Origin: Paenibacillus larvae subsp. larvae
GTDB lineage: Bacteria; Bacillota; Bacilli; Paenibacillales; NBRC-103111
Length of the DNA: 64,000 nucleotides
Reading direction: 5' to 3'
Assembly (NCBI RefSeq): GCF_002003265.1
Contig: NZ_CP019687.1
Span: forward strand, 3,246,001 to 3,310,000
Shown here: positions 38,709 through 48,631 of the stretch, piece after piece
How positions within the stretch are numbered: the stretch's first letter is position 1
How the letters are laid out: every line of letters starts with the position of its first letter
Made by a program: the position numbers and the translations under genes
The notes under the pieces: model-generated
What the model was told of the DNA's origin: nothing
Seen by the model: the letters and a program-made list of their open reading frames with translations, nothing else
The model's database searches: none

Positions 38709-39842
38709 TCAGCTCCGTCCAAGCAGATTCTTGATCTTCGTTCCTATGACATGGGGGGCAAATTTGGTATGCATATCGTAGGCAGCTTGTTTAGCAACCG
38801 CTTCCCGTTTCGTTTTGTTCTCATAAGCCTCACGCAGTACTTTTGCAACATTCTGAACCGATACGTCGGCCCATTGATGGTTAAGATATACCTCAGGCCG
38901 GGAGTATTGGAGTTTCTCCTCTACCGGAACAAGTCCCCCTTCAGGTTCGATCAAGAAACTGTTGCCATCATTCATAAATTCTGTCGGACCTCCCCAACGG
39001 ATGGATATAGTCGGAAGTCCCAAAGTCATTGCCTCCATCAGAGGCATTCCCCAGCCGCAGGCCCGGTCCATGGATACGTATACGTCACTGGACAGGTAGA
39101 AATCAAGAAGCTGATCCTGGGAAAAAGATTCGATAATAACGGCAATTTGCCTCTGGAACCGCTCTTCTGGAATGTGGGACCGAATTTCGTTAAGGACATA
39201 CTCGGGAGTATGTTCACTGTAGATATATACTTTCAAAATGAGAGAAACCTCTTCCTGAGGGGAAAAAGCCTCGCAAAACGATTCAATCAACAGGTCATAC
39301 CCTTTGCGGAAATCGAAGCCGAAAACATACGTAAACTTGAAGGTATGGTCCGAAACGGGAAACGGAAATTTGGTAAACGGCCTACCGGGATAAAACTTGG
39401 TGACATCAATGGCGTAAGGGACGATCTGAAGTTTGGAAAGAACAACGCCGCTATGATGGAATGTTTGGTGATTAAAGGAGGAAGGAACCCAAATTTCATC
39501 CATTTTATTGCAAAACGCGCCCCAGCCGAACGGCAGCCGGTCTGTCTCGAACAGGGTGATTCCGATCTTCTTGGCCGCATGTGGAATTGGCGGTTTCACC
39601 ACGTGAAAGAGACTGGGCAGCGTATGCAAGACAAAAACCGGGTTGCTGCCGATTTGAGAGGTCGATAACTGTTCGATCCACTGCTTCGTACCCGACCCGA
39701 TTTCGGAGTGGGCCTCCCCGATTGGGTAGATATATACAGGGATTCCGGCGGCTTCAAGTGCTTTCAAGTAGTTTCGTGAAACATTTCCATACCCGCCCAT
39801 ATCATATACATGTCCCATCCAGTAGACACCGGAGTATTTCAT
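38709..39842 (-). CDS. GT4-family glycosyltransferase
   Basis: 377 residues. GVYWMGHVYDMGGYGNVSR start, FETDRLPFGW, and donor-site CGWGMPLMEAMTLGLPTISIRWGG. Paralogue of the next gene in the same two-gene leftward unit. AAAGGCAGG precedes the ATG. Confidence 0.88.
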   Translation of the reverse strand: MKYSGVYWMGHVYDMGGYGNVSRNYLKALEAAGIPVYIYPIGEAHSEIGSGTKQWIEQLSTSQIGSNPVFVLHTLPSLFHVVKPPIPHAAKKIGITLFETDRLPFGWGAFCNKMDEIWVPSSFNHQTFHHSGVVLSKLQIVPYAIDVTKFYPGRPFTKFPFPVSDHTFKFTYVFGFDFRKGYDLLIESFCEAFSPQEEVSLILKVYIYSEHTPEYVLNEIRSHIPEERFQRQIAVIIESFSQDQLLDFYLSSDVYVSMDRACGWGMPLMEAMTLGLPTISIRWGGPTEFMNDGNSFLIEPEGGLVPVEEKLQYSRPEVYLNHQWADVSVQNVAKVLREAYENKTKREAVAKQAAYDMHTKFAPHVIGTKIKNLLGRS

Positions 39843-40066
39843 ATAAGAATACCTGCCTTTGCAAGAAAATGGATCTCGCCGAAATTGACACTACATCAGT
39901 ATATGAAAATTTGCAGCCTCGGGGAAACGTACGACCGCATAAGTTCGGGAGATAATTTAAATTTTACGATGGGCAACCAGTGGAATCGTCTATTCCACTA
40001 TAGTTGGTCTGCATATAATACAGCATGCATGATATATGAACGCCAACCGAGAGGGAGGATTATGAT

Positions 40067-40834
40067 TTGAACCATTTACCCTTGTATGTGGGAAACCATA
40101 CGATATTGACGAAGCTTTCGAATGGACCGAGAATTTTCCTGGATACCCGTGATCCCGTTTGTCTGGAAATCGCCGTGACCGGCCTATGGGAAGATCACGT
40201 TACACAAGTCTTTCTGTCCACGGTCAAGAACGGTATGACGGTATTGGACATTGGGGCGCATTGTGGATACTACTCTATGCTTGCAGGAATGCTGGTCGGT
40301 CAGTCCGGGGCGGTCCATGCATTTGAGCCAAACCCGTTTTATCACAAAAACATGTTAAAAAGCATCGGTTACAATGGATTCAAGGATAGGGTCCACTTGA
40401 ATCGCCTGGCTGCCTCAAACACGAGGGGAGAGATGAAGCTGAGAGCGTTCGGCGAAGGCGGAGCCAGCATCTTCTTTCCGGGTGCGGAGAGTTTGAACGG
40501 AGTGACGGAAACAACGGTACCTGTCGGGCTTATTTCCGATTACTTGCCCTCTTTGAAGGTCGATGTTATTAAAATCGATATTGACGGTGGAGAACCGCTC
40601 ATCATGGATAACTTAATGCAGATTATCAACACCAATGGAAGTATGACCGTCTTTCTGGAGTATTGTCCGTTAATCTATGGCGGCTACCCTCCGGAGTCCG
40701 TACTCAGGCCTTTTGTCGAAACCGGGTTCAGCTTCCACAACATTCAGCGGAATTTTGAGGTTAAGCCGACGAATGCAGACTTTTTGGCCGATTACGGGGA
40801 ATTGGAACATATTGATTTAATGCTGGTCAGATAG
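40067..40834 (+). CDS. FkbM-family methyltransferase
   Basis: 255 residues. SAM-binding TVLDIGAHCGYYSMLAG, HAFEPNPFY, and DVIKIDIDGGE typical of FkbM O-methyltransferases, which cap sugars. TTG start with GAGGGAGG 8 nt before; the nearby ATG at 40062 hits a stop at once. A CATATAATA box at 40013 fits a sigma-K -10. Confidence 0.85.
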   Translation: MNHLPLYVGNHTILTKLSNGPRIFLDTRDPVCLEIAVTGLWEDHVTQVFLSTVKNGMTVLDIGAHCGYYSMLAGMLVGQSGAVHAFEPNPFYHKNMLKSIGYNGFKDRVHLNRLAASNTRGEMKLRAFGEGGASIFFPGAESLNGVTETTVPVGLISDYLPSLKVDVIKIDIDGGEPLIMDNLMQIINTNGSMTVFLEYCPLIYGGYPPESVLRPFVETGFSFHNIQRNFEVKPTNADFLADYGELEHIDLMLVR

Positions 40835-40837
40835 AAG

Positions 40838-40881
40838 GGGCTTTTCCCTGAAGTAGCCTACTCTGCTTCAGGGAAAAGCCC
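40838..40881. terminator. Bidirectional terminator
   Basis: 16-bp perfect stem GGGCTTTTCCCTGAAG / CTTCAGGGAAAAGCCC between two convergent methyltransferase genes, with T-rich flanks. Confidence 0.85.
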
Positions 40882-40894
40882 TCTTTTGTGGTTT

Positions 40895-41719
40895 TTATTT
40901 GTGGATAATTAGTCCGATAGAGGTTGATACATATTGCCCAAGCTGGAGGCGCAGATGGGGGTTGTGGGTAAAAGGCGGTACATCGACACACGACTCTACG
41001 GGGCCGGTTCCCACAGTATAATCAATATCGATCTTATGACCGAGACTTCTGAGTTCAGCCACCATCCACTCGATATCCTGCTGCCGGAACAGAACGGTCA
41101 TGTCATGATCAAGTGTATGCTCATTGGAGGTCAGATTAAATTCGGTCGTATGAACGGCAACGCCTCCCGGACGCAAGCATTTCATTTGATTGATGATAAA
41201 CTGCTTGCCTTGATCCAGTGAGCCTAAATGTTCGAAGGAGCAGGAGGACCACGTAAAGTCATATTTATTGTTATACTTCGGGTTAATATGGTTCATATCC
41301 GAATATTCGAATTCAACGAGTTGAACGAATTGGGAGGGGGTACAAATCCCTTCACTATTTAAATCTTCCAGACTAACCGCATGCTGGTTCGTATCGACCC
41401 ATCCCATTGACTTGGCCCTGGCAAAGTCCAGGTCTGTCGCTGTGATAGAACAACCGTGGGAAGCGAAGGCCGCTGTTAACGGTTCAGTACCAACGCCGAA
41501 TCCAAGCCCTTTTTTACCGGGGCGCAGCAGATCCCGTTCTTTCAATGCTTGATAAATGTAGCACCATTCCCATATTTTCCGGTGAAAACGGAATTGTTCT
41601 CTGCGGATGTGCGGGTGGGACTTGAGCAGAAACGTTTCGGCTTTCATCTTTTCATTGCCGATCGCATACCATTCCGTACAGAAGTCCTTCTCACTGCAAA
41701 GTTTCGATTTGAGCATCAT
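40895..41719 (-). CDS. Class I SAM-dependent methyltransferase
   Basis: 274 residues. GLGFGVGTEPLTAAFASHG is the SAM loop, then ITATDLDFARA and MKCLRPGGVAVHTTEF. An EHLGSLDQG segment resembles methyltransferase-11-type enzymes. Likely modifies island sugars. AAAGGGG site; 14 nt after the StrF-like gene. Confidence 0.8.
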   Translation of the reverse strand: MMLKSKLCSEKDFCTEWYAIGNEKMKAETFLLKSHPHIRREQFRFHRKIWEWCYIYQALKERDLLRPGKKGLGFGVGTEPLTAAFASHGCSITATDLDFARAKSMGWVDTNQHAVSLEDLNSEGICTPSQFVQLVEFEYSDMNHINPKYNNKYDFTWSSCSFEHLGSLDQGKQFIINQMKCLRPGGVAVHTTEFNLTSNEHTLDHDMTVLFRQQDIEWMVAELRSLGHKIDIDYTVGTGPVESCVDVPPFTHNPHLRLQLGQYVSTSIGLIIHK

Positions 41720-41733
41720 GCAGCCCCTTTCGC

Positions 41734-42414
41734 TTATTGTTTAGGCGGTAACGCCCATTGATAGAGCTGAACAAACTTTTGGAGATAACTGTAGTACTCC
41801 TCCCAATTCGTATCATGAAGGCGATAGTGTAAAATCCAGGGATCGCGCTGAGCCGGGATGACGACCCAATATCCGGAAGTCGTAAAGCGAATGGATTGGG
41901 AGGCATCATAAAAATGGAAGCCTGTTACGGCTTCATCCCACTCGACGTCGTATTGGGTCACCATGAAGGCGCCGTCTATGGATTGAACAATCTCATAAGG
42001 GGAAGTGATTTCATTGATAACCTGCACCGAAAAAACACCGTCTACATAAGAAACCCACTTTGTATGCAATGGCTCACCTTCCCACCAAACCCCCGAAGCA
42101 GGCTGATTCTTGCTTCCCATAACGCCGATCATGCCGATTTTAGGTTCTTGTCCAAAAACGCCGAGACATTCATAAATAAAATCCTGATTAATAATGAACG
42201 TATCCTGGTGCAAATAAACTTTGTACTTGGAACGGCAAGCCCGCATCCCTGCATTATATCCTGCCGTCATACTGGCGGCACCGTATATCGGGACGATTTC
42301 GAGAGAAAATCCGGGAGGCAGACGTAGAAGATTCAAGTAGGAAACGCATCGCTGATACATTTTTTCATCTGATACACAGGAGATGAATGCGATGGAATGA
42401 GGATCGGGTATCAC
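41734..42414 (-). CDS. StrF-like GT2 glycosyltransferase
   Basis: 226 residues, small GT-A transferase of the StrF-like group: AFISCVSDEKMYQRC, YGAASMTAGYNAGMR, YKVYLHQDTFI (acceptor for the DxD role), ending in YHYRLHDTNWEEY-type tail. Close paralogue of the gene at 43502. Confidence 0.8.
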   Translation of the reverse strand: MIPDPHSIAFISCVSDEKMYQRCVSYLNLLRLPPGFSLEIVPIYGAASMTAGYNAGMRACRSKYKVYLHQDTFIINQDFIYECLGVFGQEPKIGMIGVMGSKNQPASGVWWEGEPLHTKWVSYVDGVFSVQVINEITSPYEIVQSIDGAFMVTQYDVEWDEAVTGFHFYDASQSIRFTTSGYWVVIPAQRDPWILHYRLHDTNWEEYYSYLQKFVQLYQWALPPKQ

Positions 42415-42462
42415 GGCCTTATCCCTCCGTTTGAAAGGTAAATGAAAATCGGGGTGGACTTT

Positions 42463-43320
42463 TTATTTCGATTTTTTTCTGCAAACGGCGATAACGAATG
42501 TAGGCTGCGCATTTTTGATGCGGCTGAGTGGTACCAAATGATACAGATTCTTCAACTCCGAGACAAATTCAAGGTACAGGGGAGCATCATCCGAATGAAG
42601 ACCTGTTGATTCCCGGATCGGTTGTATAGCGGGCTGTTCAAAATCGTGAACGAACGTTTGTCCGTACAATTCAGCGATATCGTACTCAGTAAGAAGTTCA
42701 CCTACGAATTCAGGGAGACTATATTCGAACAGGTGATAGGTATGCCGGGGCTTTTCACCAAAATATATGCCCGGACTGTGCAGCACCCGGTTAGGTGTAG
42801 ATATGATCAATAGTCCTCCGTCTTTTAACACTCTGGCTGATTCGCGTATCCAATCCGCCCCGTTCGGGATATGCTCGATCGTCTCAAACGAGATGACAAT
42901 ATCAAAGGTTTCGTTGGCAAAAGGCAGTGAGAGAATGTCCGCAATCAAAAATCGGGTATTTGGGCCCTGATAATGGGAGGAGGCGTAGCGGATGCTTTCT
43001 GCAGAAATATCGATTCCCGTCGCCTGCCGGACTCCGGCGATTTCAAACATTTTTACCCCGTAACCGGCTCCGCAAGCTGCATCAAGTATGATTTTATCTT
43101 TAACAAATCTGCTGGCAAAGTCATAGCGCATCACATGCTCATGAAACACTTTGGCATAATGCTGTTTCACCTGGTCGTTTATGACTAAACGTTCACCAGT
43201 GAATTCCATGTGGGTATATTCCGTGTTCAGTACTACTTGGAAGTGTGCCTGAGGCATGCGCGCCGGGCTCCGGTTGAATTCACTTAAAATTTGATTGATG
43301 ATCCGGTCGTTTATCGTCAT
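42463..43320 (-). CDS. Class I SAM-dependent methyltransferase
   Basis: 285 residues. MEFTGERLV, then ILDAACGAGYGVKMFE (SAM loop), GIDISAESIRYA, FDIVISFETIEHI and LLIISTPNR. AGGAGGG site directly before the ATG. Head of the leftward three-gene run 43320-40895, divergent from the gene at 43502. Confidence 0.88.
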   Translation of the reverse strand: MTINDRIINQILSEFNRSPARMPQAHFQVVLNTEYTHMEFTGERLVINDQVKQHYAKVFHEHVMRYDFASRFVKDKIILDAACGAGYGVKMFEIAGVRQATGIDISAESIRYASSHYQGPNTRFLIADILSLPFANETFDIVISFETIEHIPNGADWIRESARVLKDGGLLIISTPNRVLHSPGIYFGEKPRHTYHLFEYSLPEFVGELLTEYDIAELYGQTFVHDFEQPAIQPIRESTGLHSDDAPLYLEFVSELKNLYHLVPLSRIKNAQPTFVIAVCRKKSK

Positions 43321-43501
43321 AATTCCCTCCTAGGTGGCAAACTGTTCTATTGCTAAGATATGATCCGTCAGGGCGTCTCGCTTGGATGGGTATCCATTAC
43401 CGGAATGCGAAATATATTGTCTCCGTACGGGAAGCGAGCCCTTCCGGCTCATGAGCAATATGCATAGCATGTATCGTATGGCATTTTCAGGGGGGAGCAA
43501 G

Positions 43502-44224
43502 ATGAACACCCATTTATTTGCTTTCATTTGTTGTGTGAATGATGAGAAGACCTATGATTTTCATGTCAAACATATCAATAAGTTAGTGATTCCGCCCGGA
43601 TATGCCGTCGAGTTGGTTCCGGTCTATGGTGCTTCCAGCATGACTAAAGGATATAACGAGGGGATGCGGCGGACGAATGCGAAATATAAAGTCTATCTGC
43701 ATCAGGATACATTTATTATAAATGAGCATTTTATTGGGGACTGTCTGAATGTGTTCCTCCTGGATGAGCGGATCGGAATGCTGGGTGTTGTCGGATCTAA
43801 ACATGTACCTCCAACAGGTTCCTGGTGGGACGGGAAGCCGCAATACGGGCTGATAGAGGCTTGTTTCACCAATCATATAACGCTTCGTATCGGTGAGGTC
43901 GAAGGACTTTTTGCTCCCGTCGAAATTATTGACGGGGTTATCATGATCACTCAGTACGATTTGGAATGGGACGAACGTTTGGACGGATTTCATTATTACG
44001 ACACAACGCAATCCATCCGCTTTAACCTTCGCGGGTACCGGGTCGTTGTTCCTGCCCAGCAATCGGCATGGGTATATCATCATTGCCTGGATGATGCAAA
44101 CTGGGATCAATACAGACTGGCACAAAGGCATTTTATGCACATGTATCGCTGGCCATTCTTTGGCGGGGAGGTGAAGACAGACGATGGAAGTCAATCAGCT
44201 CATGATATCCATGACATATGGTGA
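43502..44224 (+). CDS. StrF-like GT2 glycosyltransferase
   Basis: 240 residues, paralogue of the gene at 41734 (shared CVNDEKTYD, VPVYGASSMTKGYNEGMR, KVYLHQDTFIINEHF, ESIRF-type end). ATG 43502 follows GGGGGGAG. Overlaps the next gene by 41 nt. Confidence 0.82.
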   Translation: MNTHLFAFICCVNDEKTYDFHVKHINKLVIPPGYAVELVPVYGASSMTKGYNEGMRRTNAKYKVYLHQDTFIINEHFIGDCLNVFLLDERIGMLGVVGSKHVPPTGSWWDGKPQYGLIEACFTNHITLRIGEVEGLFAPVEIIDGVIMITQYDLEWDERLDGFHYYDTTQSIRFNLRGYRVVVPAQQSAWVYHHCLDDANWDQYRLAQRHFMHMYRWPFFGGEVKTDDGSQSAHDIHDIW

Positions 44225-45233
44225 CGCTATAGGAAATTCCGCGCTGAATATCAAAAAAGTATTGAATGCCCACGGAGTCAAATCAGAAATTTATGCCCGG
44301 AACATTCACCCTTACTTTTACGGGACCGTACATCCGGTGAACGAAATTCCGCTTGACCGCCATGTTATTTATCATATGAGCATCGGCTGCGAGTTGAACC
44401 ATATTATTCCGGATTTCACCGGGCAAAGGTGGATGATTTACCACAACATCACCCCGGATTGCTATTTTGAACCCTACGATTCGCATATCGCCTCGTTGTG
44501 CAAACAAGGGCGGACCGATTTGGCGCAGATGAGGCCGTATATTCATATGGCTCTCGCCGACTCGGAATATAACCGTCAGGAGCTTCTCCATTATGGCTAC
44601 GGAAATACGGCCACAGCTCCCATTATTCTCGATTTTGACGATTACGACCGACCGACGGATACGGAGTTGCTCCACTGGCTTGCCGGCAGTAAGCAGGGAA
44701 AGGATATCCTTTTCGTCGGGAGGATAGTGCCAAACAAGAAAATCGAGGATGTTGTCCACGCATTTGCCTTTTACCAAAAGCATATGCAGCCGCAAGCCAG
44801 GCTGTTCTTGGTGGGGACCACGGTGATTGAAGCTTATACGGAAGAAATCAAGCGGTTGGCCCGACAGTATCTGCTAAATATTCATTTAGTGGGACATGTG
44901 AGCTTTGAACAGCTGTTGGCGTATTACCGTAATGCAGATCTTTTTTTGTGCATGAGCGAGCATGAGGGATTTTGTGTACCATTGCTCGAAGCCATGCATT
45001 TTAATGTTCCAATTGTCGCTTATAACAGCAGTGCTGTCGGAGAAACGCTCGGAAGCGGTGGTCTGCTTGTTTCAAATAAGGATTGGGTAGCTATAGCCGC
45101 TTTAATGAATCAGGTACTGGAAGACGATTCATTGAAGATGAGGGTACTTAACGCCCAGAGAAAAAGACGGGCTGCCTACTCGAAAACCAACACCCAAAAA
45201 ATTTGGTGGGATTACCTGCAGTGCCTGCTATGA
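44184..45233 (+). CDS. GT4-family glycosyltransferase
   Basis: 349 residues. IGNSALNIKKVLNAHG start, YHNITP, LFVGRIVPNKKIEDVV, HLVGHVSFEQLLAYY, and SEHEGFCVPLLEAMHFNVPIV with the EX7E pair. Starts inside the upstream gene. Confidence 0.88.
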   Translation: MEVNQLMISMTYGDAIGNSALNIKKVLNAHGVKSEIYARNIHPYFYGTVHPVNEIPLDRHVIYHMSIGCELNHIIPDFTGQRWMIYHNITPDCYFEPYDSHIASLCKQGRTDLAQMRPYIHMALADSEYNRQELLHYGYGNTATAPIILDFDDYDRPTDTELLHWLAGSKQGKDILFVGRIVPNKKIEDVVHAFAFYQKHMQPQARLFLVGTTVIEAYTEEIKRLARQYLLNIHLVGHVSFEQLLAYYRNADLFLCMSEHEGFCVPLLEAMHFNVPIVAYNSSAVGETLGSGGLLVSNKDWVAIAALMNQVLEDDSLKMRVLNAQRKRRAAYSKTNTQKIWWDYLQCLL

Positions 45234-45237
45234 CAAT

Positions 45238-45279
45238 ATGCACCCTTTGGAATGGTTCGATAGATTCCAAAGGGTGCAT
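45238..45279. terminator. Bidirectional terminator
   Basis: 16-bp perfect stem ATGCACCCTTTGGAAT / ATTCCAAAGGGTGCAT between the rightward GT4 gene and the leftward deoxysugar operon. Confidence 0.85.
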
Positions 45280-45296
45280 GTTTATGGAGTGACGGA

Positions 45297-46381
45297 CTAT
45301 ACCTGTTCCGCCATATATTGTTCAATTTGCCGGATGCAGATGGACCGAACGCCCTCCCGCTTCTGGTATGCGTGCATCCATTCCACCACTTTGTCCAGCG
45401 CCTGATTCAGGTTCCACCGGGGCATCCATCCGAGCTGCTCAACCGCTTTTGAGCAGTCTAGCTTGAGCATGGCGGTTTCGTGGGGGTGGGATTGATCATC
45501 CACTTCGTACCCAACCGCCCCCCATTTGTCACATAGACACCGAACGACCCATTCTACCGGTTTGGCATCCCTGTATGCAGGGCCAAAGTTCCAGCTCTGG
45601 GCATAAATTGGTCCTTCCTCGTAAGCCCGTTGTGCCAGCAGTAGATACCCCCCAGCGGCTCCAGTACATGCTGCCATGGTCTGACAGATTGGGGATGGCG
45701 GATTGTGATCTTGTCTCCTTGGGGGAAACTTCGGATGCAATCGGGAATAAGCCGGTCCCGGGCCCAGTCACCCCCTCCGATAACGTTGCCTGCCCGCGCC
45801 GTTGCAAGACAGATTTGATGCTGATCGTATTCAGACGGATGAAAATAGGAATAGCGGTAAGCTGCCGTGACAAGCTCGGAACATGCTTTGCTGCTGGAGT
45901 AGGGGTCGGAACCCCCAAGAGGATCATTCTCCCGGTATCCCCAGATCCATTCCCGGTTATCGTAGCACTTGTCTGTTGTGACATTAATAATGGACTTTGT
46001 CCGGGTGGGTCCTTTGGTGTTAAGGTGACGAACCGCTTCCAGCAGGTGAACGGTACCCATTATATTCGTTTGATACGTGTAAACAGGGTCTTGATAAGAT
46101 TCCCGAACTAGTGGTTGAGCCGCCATATGAATCACGATATCCGCATCTGCATCTGCAAGTGCCTGCCTCAGCCGGCCCCCGTCCCTGACGTCCGCGTAAA
46201 TAGTAGGGACGATATCCTGCAAGTTTCCGAGCCCGAACAAGCTGGGATTTGTCGGCGGATGCAGTGCATAACCGACAGGCTTGGCGCCAAGCGTGTATAG
46301 CCATAAGCATAACCAGGCTCCTTTAAACCCGGTATGACCGGTTATGAATACCTTTTTTCCTTTCCAGAACTCCCGATCCAT
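45297..46381 (-). pseudogene. rfbG: CDP-glucose 4,6-dehydratase with poly-G frameshift
   Basis: Extended SDR making CDP-4-keto-6-deoxyglucose: FITGHTGFKGAWL, MAAQPLVRESY, NVTTDKCYDN, DPYSSSKACSE (Tyr/Lys pair). After HVLEPLGG the frame is lost at a run of six G (plus-strand C at 45648-45653). Seven would restore it to YLLLAQRAYEEG, WNFGP and the normal end at 45297. Start ATG 46381, 5 nt after the rfbF stop. Last gene of the nine-gene operon. Could be a real mutation, phase variation or sequencing error. Confidence 0.88.
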
Positions 46382-46386
46382 ATGCC

Positions 46387-47157
46387 TCACCATTTCTTCC
46401 ATGCGGCCTGTCCGGAATTCCACAGTTGTTCCAGATAGTTTTTGTCTCGCAGCGTGTCCATTGGTTGCCAAAATCCTTTGTGTTTGAATGCAGCCAGCTG
46501 TTCATCCCTGGCCAGGCTTTCAAGAGGCTCTCTCTCAAAGCTTGTCTGTTTACCCTCGATATAATCGAATACTTCGGGCTGTAATACAAAAAAACCCGCA
46601 TTAATCCAGCCGCCATCACCCTTTGGTTTCTCTTGGAAACCGGTGACACAGTTATCCTCCGTGACATCGAGCGCCCCAAACCTGCCTTGCGGCTGCGTTG
46701 CCGTCACGGTCGAAAGCTTGCCGTGGGCTTGATGGAATTTCACCAGCTCCCCGATATCGATATCGGATACTCCATCGCCGTAAGTCATCATGAACGGCTC
46801 GTTCCCAACGTATTTTTGAATGGCTTTGATGCGGCCGCCTGTCATTGTGTCTCTGCCCGTCTCTACCAGAGTTACCGTCCATGGTTCTGCGGCATGATTA
46901 TGGACGATAGACTCGTTCTCTCCAAGCCGGAATGTTACGTCGGAATCGAACAAGTAATAATGGGCAAAGTACTCTTTTATCAGGTAGCTTTTATATCCCA
47001 AACAAATAATGAAGTCATGATATCCATAGTAAGAGTAAATTTTCATAATGTGCCAGAGGATCGGCTTATCTCCGATTTCGATCATGGGCTTCGGTTTCAA
47101 GTGGGATTCCTCGCTTATTCTTGTTCCGAATCCTCCGGCTAATATGACGACCTTCAA
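46387..47157 (-). CDS. rfbF: Glucose-1-phosphate cytidylyltransferase
   Basis: 256 residues. Makes CDP-glucose from CTP and glucose-1-P. Signature VVILAGGFGTRISEES, KPKPMIEIGDKPILWHIM, MMTYGDGVSD, WINAGFFVLQPEV. Supplies the substrate of RfbG, so the operon makes a CDP-activated sugar. Confidence 0.95.
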   Translation of the reverse strand: MKVVILAGGFGTRISEESHLKPKPMIEIGDKPILWHIMKIYSYYGYHDFIICLGYKSYLIKEYFAHYYLFDSDVTFRLGENESIVHNHAAEPWTVTLVETGRDTMTGGRIKAIQKYVGNEPFMMTYGDGVSDIDIGELVKFHQAHGKLSTVTATQPQGRFGALDVTEDNCVTGFQEKPKGDGGWINAGFFVLQPEVFDYIEGKQTSFEREPLESLARDEQLAAFKHKGFWQPMDTLRDKNYLEQLWNSGQAAWKKW

Positions 47158-47206
47158 GGGTCTAACCTCCCCGGATTTTAATTGGAAGACAATTCAATCA
47201 GGCATA

Positions 47207-47863
47207 CTAAGAACGGTTAAATGGTGCCGTATACGCCTCTTGTCCGGGTTCTCCGCCCCACTTGACTACATAATAACGGAGGTATTGGGAAAAAGTGGCA
47301 TTGTGTACGGCAGCCAGTGAAGCATCGGATTTTACGGTAGAGGCACCGCTGTTATGATGCAAGATGGGAACTTCCGTATTGATTTGCGGGTAGCCCGCCA
47401 AATTCAAACGGCGGTAATAATCGCCATCAGCGAAATATTTGGGCAGGTACGTATCCCACAGGCCGACTTCGGTCATGGCTTTTACATTAAAGGCGGTAAG
47501 AGCGTCGCAACGGGGGATAGCGGTTCTCCAATTTACATTAGACTGAGAAAGCTGCTCTACCTTTTTCAGAAATAATTCGGCCATACCAGGGGGCATTTCC
47601 GCATCGTTATGCATGAACATCATAACGTCGCAGTGGTTCGTTTCCCCTTTCCGCTTCAGCAAATTCATCGTTTGGCTAAGTGAAAGAGGGACGGGAGGCT
47701 CAATGATGTTTACACAAGAAGCGAGCGGGCTTGTGCGCAGCGTACGTAGCTCGGAATTGTCAACAATGGAAGTATGCCGCCACAATGGTTCGATACTGCG
47801 GACGGCCCGTTCCAGTAAGTCATGGCGGTTGACGAATCCGATGAACAACAAATAATTCATCAC
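47207..47863 (-). CDS. GT2-family glycosyltransferase
   Basis: 218 residues, small GT-A enzyme: FIGFVNRHDLLERAVRSIEP, MFMHNDAEMPPG (metal-binding HND), MTEVGLWDTYLPKYFADGDY, ILHHNSGAST. Paralogue of the next gene upstream. Operon gap 27 nt. Confidence 0.82.
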   Translation of the reverse strand: MMNYLLFIGFVNRHDLLERAVRSIEPLWRHTSIVDNSELRTLRTSPLASCVNIIEPPVPLSLSQTMNLLKRKGETNHCDVMMFMHNDAEMPPGMAELFLKKVEQLSQSNVNWRTAIPRCDALTAFNVKAMTEVGLWDTYLPKYFADGDYYRRLNLAGYPQINTEVPILHHNSGASTVKSDASLAAVHNATFSQYLRYYVVKWGGEPGQEAYTAPFNRS

Positions 47864-47890
47864 GCATTCTCCTCCTTCTGGTTTCCGGAA

Positions 47891-48613
47891 CTACTTCTCA
47901 TTGATATAGGTCTTATAATCTCGGTAATAATCGGGCCAATGAGTCGGTGGCGGCGTCGTAGAAGAGGGGTCGTAAGGAATACGGTATTTTTCTTGCACCT
48001 GCATGTCGCCCCATTTCGCTTTATAAATTTCCAGCCACAATGGCCCCATCACCTGGGTTAATGAAAACAGGAGGGGATCTTTTTTAATCGTATTGCTTCC
48101 GCCGTTATGGTGGGTCAGCGGAAGATACGTGTCCACTATGTCGTATCCGGCAATATGAATGCGCTGGCAGTAATCGTAATCACTGAAAATATCGGACCAG
48201 ACCGTATCCCATAAACCAATTTTTTTCACGGCTTCCATCCGCATGGCTGCGAGCAAAAAGCCGTTCGCCAGCAAGACACCCCAATTCTTGTCTGAATGCA
48301 CAAGGTTTTCTAAAGCTGAAAGATAAGCTTCAATTGTACCCGGATGCAATTCAACATCGTTATGCATGAAAATGACGGCGTCGGCTTCACACTCTTCACC
48401 AACACGAATGAGGTAGTTCATCGATTGGGTGAATGTAAGGGGGACGGGAGGCTCCAGAATTTGCACTCCCTGCGGAAAAGATTCCCCCCGTAAAGCAAGA
48501 TCAGAAGTATTATCAATAATGACGGTATGGTTCCAACACGGCTTAATGCTGTTAAGGGCGAGGCGCAATAAATCGAGGCTGTTTCGGTAGAAGAAGCCGT
48601 ATACGTACTTCAT
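47891..48613 (-). CDS. GT2-family glycosyltransferase
   Basis: 240 residues. GFFYRNSLDLLRLALNSIKP, IFMHNDVELHPG, KIGLWDTVWSDIFSDYDYC, LTHHNGGSNTIKKD. Same fold and motif order as its neighbour, implying a duplication. Operon gap 18 nt. Confidence 0.82.
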   Translation of the reverse strand: MKYVYGFFYRNSLDLLRLALNSIKPCWNHTVIIDNTSDLALRGESFPQGVQILEPPVPLTFTQSMNYLIRVGEECEADAVIFMHNDVELHPGTIEAYLSALENLVHSDKNWGVLLANGFLLAAMRMEAVKKIGLWDTVWSDIFSDYDYCQRIHIAGYDIVDTYLPLTHHNGGSNTIKKDPLLFSLTQVMGPLWLEIYKAKWGDMQVQEKYRIPYDPSSTTPPPTHWPDYYRDYKTYINEK

Positions 48614-48631
48614 GTCTCCTCCTCCTGACGT

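Noticed and set aside
38586-39668. Rightward 360-residue frame opposite the GT4 genes
   Set aside because: Spans the junction of two recognised leftward genes and has no start signal.
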